From assembly GCA_964569085.1 (NCBI GenBank), contig CAZMTA010000003.1, positions 124,001 to 188,000 on the forward strand: a DNA stretch of 64,000 bases. The letters run 5' to 3'. This document shows, one piece after another, positions 1-8,907 of this stretch. How positions within the stretch are numbered: the first letter of the stretch is position 1; each line of letters opens with the position of its first letter. The position numbers and the translations under genes were made by a program. The notes under the pieces are model-generated. The model did not search any database. It was not told where the DNA came from and saw nothing but the letters and a program-made list of their open reading frames with translations. The DNA is from JAJCZZ01 sp964569085. Lineage in GTDB: Bacteria > Gemmatimonadota > Gemmatimonadetes > Longimicrobiales > Gaopeijiaceae.

Positions 1-894
1 CATGCGCTCGGTGACCGGGCGGGGCTCCAGGGGGCGTCGAAGCTCCCGCACCGGCGCCCCGGAGGCGTCCACCACGGTCACCCTCCACGTGGAGGTGTCG
101 GCGTACGCGAGCCCCCCGTCGGGCCGGGCCGCCACGTGCAGCCCCGGCTCGAATGTGCGGGGCCCCGCGGCCATCGCCATGCGCATCCCGCCGCCCTCCA
201 TGGTGCTCACCCGCTCCCCCCGGGGAGGCGCCCAGGCCCGCGCCAGCGTCCGGGTCCGGGCGGCCTCGCCGTCGAGCTCCAGGAGCTCCACCGACCGGCC
301 CGCGGCGTCGCCCTCCTCCCCCTCCACGCCACCCCGGCGCACGACCACGGCGGCACCCGCCCCTCCCAGGGAGAGCACCCCCCGGCCCGCGGGATCGGCC
401 AGGAGCTCGCCCAGGCGGAACAGGCCCTCCCCCGGGGTGCCCATGGACACCTGCCGGACGAACGACCCGTCGGGCCCGTAGACCACGTAGGCCTGGTGCC
501 CCGCGTCGGCCACCACCACCGAGCCGTCCCGCTGCACGGCCACGGACACGGGCATGTGGAGCTCGCCGGGCCCCTCCCCGGACTCGCCCACCTCCCGCAG
601 GAGCCGCCCCCGACCGTCGGTCACCACGACCCGCCCGGCCTGGGCGTCGAACACGTGGAGGTTGCCCGCGGCGTCGAAGCCCACGTGGCGGACCTGCCCG
701 AAGGTCTCCCAGGGCGCCCCGTCGAAGGAGCCCACCCGGAAGACCTCCTCCAGGGTGGCCTCCAGCGGTCGGTCGGCCGCGGGCAGCGTCACCGTCTCCT
801 GGGCCGCCCCCGGGCCGGCCGCGAGGGCCAGGCCCACCGCCACGACGCCCGTCGCGCTCCGCCCTCTCCGATCCCTCCGACCTCCACGATCCAC
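1..894 (-). CDS. Secreted 6-bladed beta-propeller (NHL-like) protein, C-terminus cut by window edge
   Basis: An open reading frame of 298 codons runs off the left edge without a stop, so only the N-terminal part is visible. I place the start at a GTG (894) preceded by GGGGGA. It is followed by a short basic stretch and a hydrophobic VVAVGLALAAG segment ending near GAAQ, which looks like a signal peptide. The mature part shows repeating blade phrases such as FDAAGNLHVFD, GEGPGELHMPVSVAV and DGSVVVADAGHQAYVVYGPDG, as in NHL/6-bladed propeller proteins that are abundant in Gemmatimonadota. Function is unknown; extracellular binding is likely. It is divergent from the dehydratase gene at 1095. 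Confidence 0.75.
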   Translation of the reverse strand, partial: MDRGGRRDRRGRSATGVVAVGLALAAGPGAAQETVTLPAADRPLEATLEEVFRVGSFDGAPWETFGQVRHVGFDAAGNLHVFDAQAGRVVVTDGRGRLLREVGESGEGPGELHMPVSVAVQRDGSVVVADAGHQAYVVYGPDGSFVRQVSMGTPGEGLFRLGELLADPAGRGVLSLGGAGAAVVVRRGGVEGEEGDAAGRSVELLELDGEAARTRTLARAWAPPRGERVSTMEGGGMRMAMAAGPRTFEPGLHVAARPDGGLAYADTSTWRVTVVDASGAPVRELRRPLEPRPVTERM

Positions 895-1094
895 GGCGTC
901 CCCCTCCGATCCCGTCCGTTCGCGCGCCCCGCGCCACGGCGGCGAGCGGGGCCTCCGTTCCCTCCGACGGGACGGCGGGCTCGACGGGTTGCCCGCACCC
1001 GCCGGGACTTGGCCTGCGCCCTTCCTCACCGCAGCTTTGGGATCCCGTTCCGCCCGGACGGACCCTGTTCCGACGACCCGAAGACGAGCCAGCG

Positions 1095-3407
1095 ATGATC
1101 AAGGACCTCCTCGACCGCACCATGGAGAAGCGCCCCGACACCTTCCGCCTGAAGGGGCGCGTCCTCCACCTCCTGGACGACACCGAGCTGGTCCGGGCCC
1201 AGCTCTACGAGGGGCGGGACATCGAGCTGGACGAGGAGCTCAAGGAGCGGCTGCGGGACCAGATCTCCACCGACGAGATCACGCCCGCCTACATCTGCTA
1301 CTTCTTCGACGAGACGCTGGGCGAATTCCCCTACCTGGGGCTCCGCACCACCGACCGGGAGTCGGGCGACACCGACTATCCCGTGGAGCGGGGCTCGGTG
1401 AAGGACGGGGGCTTCGTGTGCAGCGTGGCCGGGAAGCGGCGCGGAAAGGGGAGCAGCCGGGAGCAGAGCCCGTACGCCGAGCTCATGGCGGGCATCCGGG
1501 TCGTCGTCGCCGAGAGCATCGAGCGGATCTACAACGAGAACTGCCAGAACCTGGGCATCCTCACCACCACGGACTTCTCCGTCATCGAGCGGATCCGCGC
1601 CGGCGAGGAGATGGCCCTCTCGGAGTTCACCGCCGGGAAGGACGAGATCACCCGCCAGATCATCGAGTACGGCGGGCTCTTCGAGTTCAACGTGGCGCGG
1701 CTCCAGGGCAAGGTGAGCGTGCCGCTGCCCCGCGCCCTGGGCGGCGATCCCACGTCCGGGGACGAGGGCGGGGAGCCGGGACCGGCCGACTCCGAGGAGC
1801 TGGCCCGCATGAAGGGGAGCGGGGAGCCCGACGCCGGCGAGGCCCGGCCCGGCGACCAGGCCGCGCCCCAGCTCGCCGCCACCTCCCAGCCCACCAACCC
1901 CGCCGAGGTGGCCGACGACGAGGACGAGGACGCCCCCGTGGGCGGCCCGGGCTCCGGGCGCGGCCGCTTCGGGGACGACCGCCCCATGACCGTGGCGGAG
2001 AAGATCTTCGCGCGGCACTGGGTGGTCAGCGCCGCGGACAACGAGGTGGGGGTGCCGTGGGTGGAGCCCGGCGAGGCCGGCTTCTTCCGCACGGACATCC
2101 GCTTCAGCCACGAGTACGTGACCCCCATGTCCGCCATCTTCTTCGAGCAGAAGGTGGGCACGGACTCCAAGGTGGTGGACCCCGAGTCGGTCCTCTTCTT
2201 CCGGGACCACCTGACCTTCCTGAGCAAGGTCATGAGCCAGGAGCGCATCGAGCAGGGGCTCCTGGACGTGGCCAACCAGCTCGAGGTGAAGCAGCGCGAG
2301 TTCGCCGAGAAGCAGGGCATCACGCTCTACGGCGAGCAGATGGGGCACCGCCAGGGCTCCGAGGCCATCTGCCACTCCAAGATCCTGGAGGAGTACGCCG
2401 AGCCCGGGCACCTCATCATCGGGTCCGACTCCCACACCCCCCACGCCGGCGCCATCGGCGCGGTGGCCTTCGGGGTCGGGACCACGGCCATCTTCAACTC
2501 CTGGATCACCAAGGACGTCCGCGTCCGGGTGCCCAAGTCCTTCAAGGTGGTGGTGAGCGGCGAGCCCGCCCCCAACGTCACGGCCAAGGACTACATGCTG
2601 GAGATCCTCCGGCATCCCTACATCCGGGACGGCCACGCCATCGGCCAGATCATCGAGTACGCCGGCGACGCCGTGGAGGCCCTCGGCGTGGACGAGCGGG
2701 CCACCATGACGAACATGGCCGCCGAGGTGGGCGCCTTCACCGGCATCATCGCCGCCGACGAGAAGTGCGTGGAGTTCCTGGTGGCCGAGCGGGGCATGGA
2801 CCGGGCCCGGGCCGAGGAGCTGGTCGAGGGCATGCAGTCCGACCCCGGCGCCGAGTACGTGAAGGTCATCGAGGTCGACGCCTCCACGATCCGGCCCATG
2901 GCCGCCCTCCCCAACGACCCCGGCAACGGCGTCTTCATCGACGACCTGGAGAAGGAGCCGGTCCGCATCGACATCGCGTACGCGGGGTCCTGCACCGCCG
3001 GGAAGAAGGAGGACATGGACATGTACGCCCGGGTCCTGGCCGAGGCCGACGAGCAGGGCCTGACCGTGCACCCGGACGTGAAGCTCTTCATCCAGTGCGG
3101 CTCCACCGAGGTCCGGGACTACTGCGGCCGGAAGGGCTACCTGGAGCTCTTCGAGCGCATGGGCGCCGAGTTCATCGAGCCGGGCTGCGGCGCGTGCATC
3201 AACGCCGGCCCGGGCGTCACGTCCTCCGCCGACGAGGTGAGCATCTCGAGCCAGAACCGGAACTTCCCCGGCCGCTCCGGCCCCGGGAACCTGTACCTGG
3301 CCTCCCCCTACTCCGTTGCCGCCAGCGCCGTGGCCGGGTACGTCACCCAGTGGACGCCCGGGCAGAAGCTGCAGCCCGTGAGCGCCCGCAAGCTGGCCAC
3401 GGTCTAG
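1095..3407 (+). CDS. Single-chain aconitase/3-isopropylmalate dehydratase family enzyme, swivel domain fused N-terminal to catalytic domain
   Basis: A 770-residue Fe-S hydro-lyase. Residues about 20-215 look like a LeuD-type swivel domain (ISTDEITPAY near 57-66, SSREQSPYAEL at 120-130). An acidic, Pro/Gly/Ala-rich linker follows (about 215-297). Residues 298-770 resemble a whole LeuC-type catalytic subunit, beginning MTVAEKIFARHW, a phrase typical of native LeuC N-termini. GSDSHT is at 443-448, and the likely 4Fe-4S cysteines are C633 (GSCT), C698 and C701 (GCGAC). NRNFPGR (721-727) is also LeuC-like. Most aconitases and LeuCD systems have the catalytic part first or in a separate chain; AcnB has swivel first but also a HEAT domain, which is missing here. 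Substrate (citrate, isopropylmalate, homocitrate) cannot be decided from sequence. The start is the ATG at 1095; the frame stays open upstream but has no signal there. Confidence 0.85.
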   Translation: MIKDLLDRTMEKRPDTFRLKGRVLHLLDDTELVRAQLYEGRDIELDEELKERLRDQISTDEITPAYICYFFDETLGEFPYLGLRTTDRESGDTDYPVERGSVKDGGFVCSVAGKRRGKGSSREQSPYAELMAGIRVVVAESIERIYNENCQNLGILTTTDFSVIERIRAGEEMALSEFTAGKDEITRQIIEYGGLFEFNVARLQGKVSVPLPRALGGDPTSGDEGGEPGPADSEELARMKGSGEPDAGEARPGDQAAPQLAATSQPTNPAEVADDEDEDAPVGGPGSGRGRFGDDRPMTVAEKIFARHWVVSAADNEVGVPWVEPGEAGFFRTDIRFSHEYVTPMSAIFFEQKVGTDSKVVDPESVLFFRDHLTFLSKVMSQERIEQGLLDVANQLEVKQREFAEKQGITLYGEQMGHRQGSEAICHSKILEEYAEPGHLIIGSDSHTPHAGAIGAVAFGVGTTAIFNSWITKDVRVRVPKSFKVVVSGEPAPNVTAKDYMLEILRHPYIRDGHAIGQIIEYAGDAVEALGVDERATMTNMAAEVGAFTGIIAADEKCVEFLVAERGMDRARAEELVEGMQSDPGAEYVKVIEVDASTIRPMAALPNDPGNGVFIDDLEKEPVRIDIAYAGSCTAGKKEDMDMYARVLAEADEQGLTVHPDVKLFIQCGSTEVRDYCGRKGYLELFERMGAEFIEPGCGACINAGPGVTSSADEVSISSQNRNFPGRSGPGNLYLASPYSVAASAVAGYVTQWTPGQKLQPVSARKLATV

Positions 3408-3418
3408 GGAGACTCTCC

Positions 3419-3841
3419 ATGCGCCCCGGCCCGTCCCGCAGGCGATTCCTCCGCGCCCTTCCCGGGGTCGCGGCGGCGCTCGTTCTCGGGGTGGGCGCGC
3501 GCCCGCTGGCCGCCCGGCGGCGGGCCGAGCACCCCGAGCCCCGACCGGGGATCGACGCGTCCGGCGTCCTGGGGCCCGACGACCTCCCGGGCTTCGGCGA
3601 GGATGTCCTGGAGGTCTACGACCAGATCCGGGAGATGCCCCACATCGCCGACGGCATCGGCTGCACCTGCGGCTGCGTCTTCATGCCCGGGTACCGCTCG
3701 CTCCTGACCTGCTTCCACGCCGGGGGCATGGCCATGGGATGCCAGATCTGCCAGGGCACCGCCCGGCTGGCCCACGGCCGCTGGAAGCGCGGCCAGTCCC
3801 TCGACCGGATCCGCGCCGCGCTGGACGCGCGGTTCGGATGA
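3419..3841 (+). CDS. Tat-exported small Cys-rich protein, PCYCGC-motif-like
   Basis: 140 residues, starting 11 nt after the dehydratase stop, so probably co-transcribed with it. The N-terminus SRRRFLRALPGVAAALVLG is a twin-arginine signal. The mature part has a Cys cluster CTCGC, then CF, then CQIC, followed by a helical tail with LDRIRAALDARF. The layout (CxCGC, CF, CxxC, terminal IR helix) resembles the PCYCGC-motif lipoprotein family known from Firmicutes, which may bind metal; the first Pro-Cys is altered here. A role outside the membrane in metal or redox handling is an inference. Confidence 0.7.
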   Translation: MRPGPSRRRFLRALPGVAAALVLGVGARPLAARRRAEHPEPRPGIDASGVLGPDDLPGFGEDVLEVYDQIREMPHIADGIGCTCGCVFMPGYRSLLTCFHAGGMAMGCQICQGTARLAHGRWKRGQSLDRIRAALDARFG

Positions 3842-3918
3842 GGCCCGGGCCACCCCTCGGCGTGACGACGCGGGGCTGAGCCCGAACCTTCAAGCTTTCC
3901 CCGGCGCCCGACCCGCCG

Positions 3919-3924
3919 CATTAT
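3919..3924 (+). promoter_or_regulatory. Candidate -10 element for a leaderless transcript of the TPR gene
   Basis: CATTAT lies 6 nt before the ATG at 3931, in a very GC-rich background, and there is no Shine-Dalgarno sequence between it and the start. A transcript starting 6-7 nt after this box would begin at the start codon. No convincing -35 box is seen. Confidence 0.3.
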
Positions 3925-3930
3925 GGCTGA

Positions 3931-6258
3931 ATGCCATCCCCCTCCCTCTGGGACCGGGTGCGCCAGGCGCGCATCGTCCAGGTCCTGGCCGTCTACCTCG
4001 GCGCGTCCTGGGTCGTCCTCCAGATCGCCGACATCCTGACCGAAGCCCTCTCCCTCCCGGAGTGGGTGCTCCCGGTGGCCGTGCTCCTCCTCCTGGTGGG
4101 GCTGGTGATCATCGTGGCCACGGCGTGGGTCCAGTCCCTCCCCGCCACCACGGCGGCGGAGGAGGCGGGGGAGATCCCCGACGACTGGCAGGTGGCGCCG
4201 GGGGACGCGTTCAAGAGCCTGCTGGCGGGCCGCCTCCCCCACCTCACGTGGGGGCGGGCCGTCGTGGGAGGGGTGGTGGCGCTCTCCCTCCTCTTCGGCG
4301 GCGCGGGGCTGTACGTGGCGCTCACGGGGAGCCGCGGCGTCCTCGGTCCCACCGAGGCGGGAGCGAGCACCGCGGCCGAAGGCATCGCGGTGGTTCCGTT
4401 CGAAGTCCGGGGCGGGGACCTGGAGGTCTGGCGGGAGGGAATGGTGGACCTCCTCTCCAACAACCTGGACGGCGTCGGAGGCTACCGGACCATCGACCCG
4501 CGCACCGTGATGGCTCGATGGGAGGACCAGGTCGGGGACGTGGCCGCCACCGTCGACCTGGACGAGGCCCTCCGGGTCGCAGGGGCCACCGGCGCCCGGT
4601 ACGCCCTGGTGGGCAGCCTGGTGGGCACCGGGGACCGGGTCCGGCTCGTGACCAACGTGTACGACCTGGACTCCCGGGAGGAGGTCGCCGGCTCCCGGGC
4701 CGAGGGTGCCGCCGCGGACATCCTCTCCCTGGCCGACAACCTCGCGGCCGGAACGGTCCGGTCGCTCCTGGCCGCGGCCGGCCGGGGGGGCGCCGGGGAC
4801 ATCACGCCCGAGAGCCTCACCACCGAGTCCCTCGAGGCGCTCCGTCACTTCCTCGACGGGGAGAGCCACTTCCGGCGCGGCCGGTTCGCGCAGGCCGCAC
4901 AGAGCTACGAGACCGCCCTGGCCGAGGACAGCCTCTTCGTCCTGGCCATGGCCCGGGTGTCCGACACCTACGGCTGGCTGGAGGACATCCGCTCGGAGGT
5001 CGCCGCCGAATGGGCCACCAAGGCGCTGGAGCACATCGACGCCCTACCCCGGCGCCACCAGGTGTACGTCCGGGCCGGCGACGCCCTGGGCCGGGGCTCG
5101 CCCGCGATGGTGGACGAGCTGAAGGACGCCGTGCGCCGCTACCCCGACGACCCGGAGGCGTGGTTCCTCCTGGCGGAGAACTACTTCCACCTCACCGGCC
5201 CCACCCTCTCCCGCCCGGCGGAGGCGAAGCGCGTCCTGGAGGAGGCGGTGGCGCTGGACCCCGAGTTCAGCCCGTACCTGGTCCACGTCACGGACGTCGC
5301 CATCATGGAGGGGAACCGGGCCGTGGCCGAGGAGACGCTGGAGCGCTACCGCGAGCTCTCCGGGGACGAGGGGAGCAACCAACGGTACCTCGAGCTCGCC
5401 ATCCCCCTGATCCTGGGCGACTCCGCCGAGGCCGAGGCGGCGCTGGCCGAGGCCCGGGACGCCAACCCCCGGGACCTCCAGCTCGTCGCCGCCACCTTCG
5501 GGGCCAACACCGATCGCTTCGACCGGGCCGAGCGGATCCACCCGATCCTCGGCCAGAAGGTGGGGCAGAGCCGCGACAACTGGGTGATGTGGAGCCAGGG
5601 GACGCGGGGAGCGCTGGACGAGGCGGAGCGACTGGCCCTCGAGGGGGACGTCTCGGACCCCGACATCGGCCTCCAGCTCGGCCACGTGGCCCTGGTCTGG
5701 GGCGTCACCTCCGAGGACGAGGGGATGCGGGCCCGCCTGGCTCCCGAGACGTGCGGGGCCCAGACCAACTGCATCCGCTTCCTGTCCTACGCCCTCGTGG
5801 TCGAGGGGCGCCTCGACGACCTGGACCGTCTGATCCGGGAGCACACGGCCCGGATGGCGGCCGCGGAGACCGACGGAGGCGTCACCGAGGGGATGCGGAA
5901 CACGGCTACCCTCCTTGAGGGAATCCGGGCGTTGGGCTCCGACGACCGGCAGGGCGCGCGGGCGGCCCTGCAGCGTGTCGTCGAGGCGCGGGGCGACGCC
6001 GGAGACATCGCCCGCTCCGTCCTGGCCGACATGGCGCTCGAGGACGGACGGCTGGACCGGGCGGAGCAGCTCTACGCCAGCAGCCTGTGGGGCTACGGCC
6101 GGAGCAAGGCGCTCCGCGGCCTGGCCAGGGTCGCCGAGGCCCGGGGCGACGCCGAGGAGGCCCGGCGCTGGTGGGGCCGCTTCGTCACCCTGACCGAGGG
6201 CGCGGACGCGGATCGCCTCCCCCAGGTGCGCGAGGCGCGGGCGGCGCTGGAGGGCTGA
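3931..6258 (+). CDS. Membrane protein with TolB/FlgO-like domain and TPR repeats
   Basis: 775 residues. Hydrophobic segments lie at about 15-35, 45-65 and 107-130, followed by a region starting GIAVVPFEV (about 151) that matches the FlgO/TolB-like N-terminal fold often placed after the kinase in Gemmatimonadota/Acidobacteriota Ser/Thr kinases, and then a long alpha-helical TPR region (about 290-775) with repeats like AQAAQSYETALAEDSLF and RAEQLYASSLWGYGRSKAL. No kinase or DNA-binding domain is present. It probably scaffolds a periplasmic or membrane protein assembly. Partner unknown. The reading frame has no stop and the start is fixed by the first membrane helix. Confidence 0.75.
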   Translation: MPSPSLWDRVRQARIVQVLAVYLGASWVVLQIADILTEALSLPEWVLPVAVLLLLVGLVIIVATAWVQSLPATTAAEEAGEIPDDWQVAPGDAFKSLLAGRLPHLTWGRAVVGGVVALSLLFGGAGLYVALTGSRGVLGPTEAGASTAAEGIAVVPFEVRGGDLEVWREGMVDLLSNNLDGVGGYRTIDPRTVMARWEDQVGDVAATVDLDEALRVAGATGARYALVGSLVGTGDRVRLVTNVYDLDSREEVAGSRAEGAAADILSLADNLAAGTVRSLLAAAGRGGAGDITPESLTTESLEALRHFLDGESHFRRGRFAQAAQSYETALAEDSLFVLAMARVSDTYGWLEDIRSEVAAEWATKALEHIDALPRRHQVYVRAGDALGRGSPAMVDELKDAVRRYPDDPEAWFLLAENYFHLTGPTLSRPAEAKRVLEEAVALDPEFSPYLVHVTDVAIMEGNRAVAEETLERYRELSGDEGSNQRYLELAIPLILGDSAEAEAALAEARDANPRDLQLVAATFGANTDRFDRAERIHPILGQKVGQSRDNWVMWSQGTRGALDEAERLALEGDVSDPDIGLQLGHVALVWGVTSEDEGMRARLAPETCGAQTNCIRFLSYALVVEGRLDDLDRLIREHTARMAAAETDGGVTEGMRNTATLLEGIRALGSDDRQGARAALQRVVEARGDAGDIARSVLADMALEDGRLDRAEQLYASSLWGYGRSKALRGLARVAEARGDAEEARRWWGRFVTLTEGADADRLPQVREARAALEG

Positions 6259-6343
6259 GGCACCGGTCCGGCCCCACTTCCGCCTTCCCACCCCGGGCGC
6301 CATCGTAGGGGGACGCTCGCGGCTCCCCCCTCCTCCGGTGGCC

Positions 6344-7252
6344 ATGCCCCACGTCCCGCCCTTCCAGCCCGACCCGCGGCTCTTCCCCTTCGAGTCCCGG
6401 TGGTTCGACAGCCCGGTCGGGCCGGTCCACTACATCGACGAGGGCCCCCCGGGCGGGGTCGGCCCCGACGGCGCTCCGGCGGACCCGATCCTCCTCCTCC
6501 ACGGGAACCCCACGTGGAGCTTCCTCTACCGGGGGATCGTGATCCGGCTGCGGAAGCGCTTCCGCTGCATCGCGGTCGACTACCCGGGCTTCGGGCTCTC
6601 GGTGCACCCCGACGACTACGGCTACACCCCGGCGGAGCACGCCGACGTGGTCCAGGCGCTGGTCCGCCACCTGGATCTGCGGCGGCTGACCATCATGGGC
6701 CAGGACTGGGGCGGCCCCATCGGCATGCGGATAGCCGTGGACGAGCTCCCCCGCCTCAGGGCGCTGGTCATGGGCAACACGTGGTATTGGCCCGTGGACG
6801 CCCTCCACATGAAGGCCTTCGCCTACGTCATGAGCAGCGCGCCCATGCAGCACCTCATCCTGAAGAAGAACTTCTTCGTCGAGCGGATGATGCCCATGGC
6901 GGTGAAGCACGAGATGGCCCCCGAGGTGCTGCGGCACTACCGGGAGCCGCTCCCGTCGCCCTCGAAGCGGATCGGCGTGGCGGAGTTCCCCCGGCAGCTC
7001 ACCGAGAGCACGCTCTGGCTGGGGAAGCTGGCCGACGACGTGGCGGAGCGGCTGGCCAACGTCCCGCTCCTCCTCCCCTGGGGGGTGGAGGACTTCGCCT
7101 TCTCCCGGGACTTCATCGGCCGCTTCCGGGACGACTTCCGGCTCGCCACGGTGCGCCTCCTGGACGCCAAGCACTACATCCAGGAGGACGCCCCCTCGGA
7201 GATCTCCGAGGCCATCGGGGACTTCCTGGGCCAGGACGCGCTCCGGTCGTGA
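6344..7252 (+). CDS. Haloalkane dehalogenase-like alpha/beta hydrolase
   Basis: 302 residues from ATG 6344 (a GTG at 6338 would add MA). HGNPTWSFLYR carries the oxyanion-hole region with the halide-binding Trp of haloalkane dehalogenases. The nucleophile elbow is GQDWGG with Asp (D121) in place of the Ser of esterases. The catalytic His lies in DAKHYIQED. These three features together define the haloalkane dehalogenase/haloacetate dehalogenase group, which hydrolyses carbon-halogen bonds. Natural substrate unknown. The stop overlaps the crcB start, suggesting coupling with a fluoride exporter; a shared halide theme is tempting but may be chance. Confidence 0.8.
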   Translation: MPHVPPFQPDPRLFPFESRWFDSPVGPVHYIDEGPPGGVGPDGAPADPILLLHGNPTWSFLYRGIVIRLRKRFRCIAVDYPGFGLSVHPDDYGYTPAEHADVVQALVRHLDLRRLTIMGQDWGGPIGMRIAVDELPRLRALVMGNTWYWPVDALHMKAFAYVMSSAPMQHLILKKNFFVERMMPMAVKHEMAPEVLRHYREPLPSPSKRIGVAEFPRQLTESTLWLGKLADDVAERLANVPLLLPWGVEDFAFSRDFIGRFRDDFRLATVRLLDAKHYIQEDAPSEISEAIGDFLGQDALRS

Positions 7253-7638
7253 CGACGCTCCTGGCGGTGGGGGGCGGCGGCGCGCTGGGGGCGATGGCAC
7301 GCTGGCTCGCCGGCGAGTGGGTCCAGGGCCTCAGCGGGGGAGACGCCTTCCCCTGGGGCACCCTGGCCGTGAACGTGGCCGGAGCCTTCCTCCTGGGGCT
7401 GGCCATGGGGTGGTTCCAGGACGTGCCCGCCTCGCCGGAGGTCCGGCAGCTCGTGACCGTGGGATTCCTGGGGTCCTTCACGACCTTCAGCACGTACAGC
7501 TACGAGACGGTGGCGCTGGCCCGGAACGGCGAGCTGGGAGCGGCGGTCGCCTACTCCGCCGGCAGCGTGGCCCTGGGGCTCGTGGCCGTGCTGGCCGGGG
7601 CCGCCCTGGCGCGGGCCTTCCTCTCCGCCGCGGGGTGA
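7249..7638 (+). CDS. crcB: Fluoride channel CrcB/Fluc
   Basis: 129 residues, four hydrophobic segments. The family signatures GGALGAMARWL, GTLAVNVAGAFLLG and GFLGSFTTFSTYSYE are all present; the last contains the Phe residues lining the dual pore and the Thr/Ser of the Na+-binding break. Fluc proteins act as dimers that passively export F-. The GTG start overlaps the stop of the dehalogenase-like gene by 3 bases (GTGA), so it is translated from the same mRNA; there is no room for a fluoride riboswitch directly in front of it. Confidence 0.92.
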   Translation: MTTLLAVGGGGALGAMARWLAGEWVQGLSGGDAFPWGTLAVNVAGAFLLGLAMGWFQDVPASPEVRQLVTVGFLGSFTTFSTYSYETVALARNGELGAAVAYSAGSVALGLVAVLAGAALARAFLSAAG

Positions 7639-7675
7639 GGGACCCGGCGCGGACCCACCCCTCCGCCCGGAGCCC

Positions 7676-8305
7676 CTAGAGTCGGGCGAGCGCCTCGTCC
7701 ACCGGGACGGCGCCGCCCACGAAGGGGATCGTCCTCCCCACGGTGGCCGGCTCCTCGAGGCAGCGCGCCGCCACCCGGGCCACGTCGGCGCGGGCGACCT
7801 CCTCCCCGTCGAGCTCGTCCCCCACCTCCACGCGGCCGCTCCCCTCGTCGTCGGTGAGGCGTCCGGGCCGGAGGATCGTGTGGTCGAGGCCGCTCCGGCG
7901 GAGCCACGCGTCGGCGATGCCCTTGGCCACCAGGTAGTGCCGGATGGCCTCGGAGCGGTCGGGGTCGTCGGCGCCGCGCGCGCTCACCATGACGAACCGG
8001 GGCACCCCGTGCTTCCGGGCGGCCTCGATGACGCGGAGCGCGCCGACCCCGTCGACGGCGACCGTCTTGTCGGCGCCGGTGCCTCCCCCGGAGCCCGCCG
8101 TGAACACCACGGCGTCGCACCCGGGGACGACGTCCTCGAACTCGCCCTCCAGGTCGCCGACCACGGGGTCGGCCCCCAGCTCCCGGAGCGTCCGGGCCTG
8201 CTCGCCGTCCCGGACCATGGCCCGGACCTGGTGGCCCGCCTCGGCCAGGAGGGGGACGAGCTTCCGACCCACGCCACCGTGGGCGCCGATCACGAGGACC
8301 CGCAT
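7676..8305 (-). CDS. NAD(P)-binding SDR/NmrA-like oxidoreductase
   Basis: 209 residues. The N-terminus MRVLVIGAHGGVGRKLV is a glycine-rich Rossmann loop (GAHGGVG). D-A-V-V-F-T-A-G follows at beta-4, then FVMVSARGADDP and TILRPGRLTDD, typical of atypical SDRs close to YwnB/NAD(P)H-binding YtfG-like proteins. The catalytic Tyr-Lys of classical SDRs is not in the usual position, as in other NmrA-like members. Its ATG overlaps the stop of the lipoprotein gene upstream (TGATG), so the two are one operon. Confidence 0.8.
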   Translation of the reverse strand: MRVLVIGAHGGVGRKLVPLLAEAGHQVRAMVRDGEQARTLRELGADPVVGDLEGEFEDVVPGCDAVVFTAGSGGGTGADKTVAVDGVGALRVIEAARKHGVPRFVMVSARGADDPDRSEAIRHYLVAKGIADAWLRRSGLDHTILRPGRLTDDEGSGRVEVGDELDGEEVARADVARVAARCLEEPATVGRTIPFVGGAVPVDEALARL

Positions 8306-8907
8306 CAGAGCGGGGCGCAGGCCACGGCGTGGCCCGCCTCGAGGTCGGAGCCGGCGTGGACGCGCACCGAGAACGTCCCGGCCTCCTCGAAGATGCGGCG
8401 CAGCGGGGGGACGGCCTGCTCGGCGTCCACCCGGCCTTCCTCGTCCGCCCGGAGGGGCGCGCCCAACCCGGTGTGTCCCGGGAGCGTGCTCAGCGCGACC
8501 TCCACCGGGCCCTCCGGCTCGTCGCACGGCGCCCGGTACACGGCCCAGGCGTGGAGCCCCGGGGCGAGGCCCTCGATCTCCACGTGGAGACGGGGTGCTC
8601 CCGCGCTCCCTCCCGACACACCGCCGACGGGGACGAGCACGTGGAGCACGCCGCCCACCGACTCGGGTCCCGCGGGGAGGGGCCGGAACACGGTGCGGAC
8701 CTTTTCGGACACGGCCGGAGCGGGCTCCCCCCCGGCGTCGGGCGCGGCGGCCAGGGCCTCGCCGTCGGGGGCGCCGGAGGCGTCGCCGCAGGCCGACAGG
8801 AGGACCGCGAGAAGGAGGGCCGCCACCAGGGCGAGGAGGGCCGGCCGGGCGTCCGACCGGGGCTCGGTCGACGCGCTCGCGGGGCGGGGGGAGGAGCGGG
8901 AGGGCAT
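8305..8907 (-). CDS. Lipoprotein with possible Cu/Zn-SOD/CHRD-like beta-sandwich
   Basis: 200 residues. A basic N-region and a long hydrophobic stretch end in the lipobox LLSAC, so it should be lipid-anchored. After a Ala/Pro/Gly-rich spacer, the domain has LHVEIEGLAPGLHAWAVY, a Cys, VALSTLPGHTG, and VRVHAGSD. The rhythm resembles CHRD/SOD-Cu type folds, but the copper ligands are not recognisable. Function unknown. I chose the ATG at 8907 because it starts the signal peptide; a GTG/ATG at 8973 in the same frame would add 22 residues before it. Confidence 0.65.
   Translation of the reverse strand: MPSRSSPRPASASTEPRSDARPALLALVAALLLAVLLSACGDASGAPDGEALAAAPDAGGEPAPAVSEKVRTVFRPLPAGPESVGGVLHVLVPVGGVSGGSAGAPRLHVEIEGLAPGLHAWAVYRAPCDEPEGPVEVALSTLPGHTGLGAPLRADEEGRVDAEQAVPPLRRIFEEAGTFSVRVHAGSDLEAGHAVACAPL

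Noticed and set aside
1026..3071. Long open frame on the minus strand opposite the dehydratase gene
   Set aside because: High-GC shadow: Gly/Val/Leu/His-rich translation with no domains, while the plus strand has a complete enzyme.
7200..7260. Fluoride riboswitch in front of crcB
   Set aside because: crcB overlaps the upstream coding sequence; no room and no matching motif.
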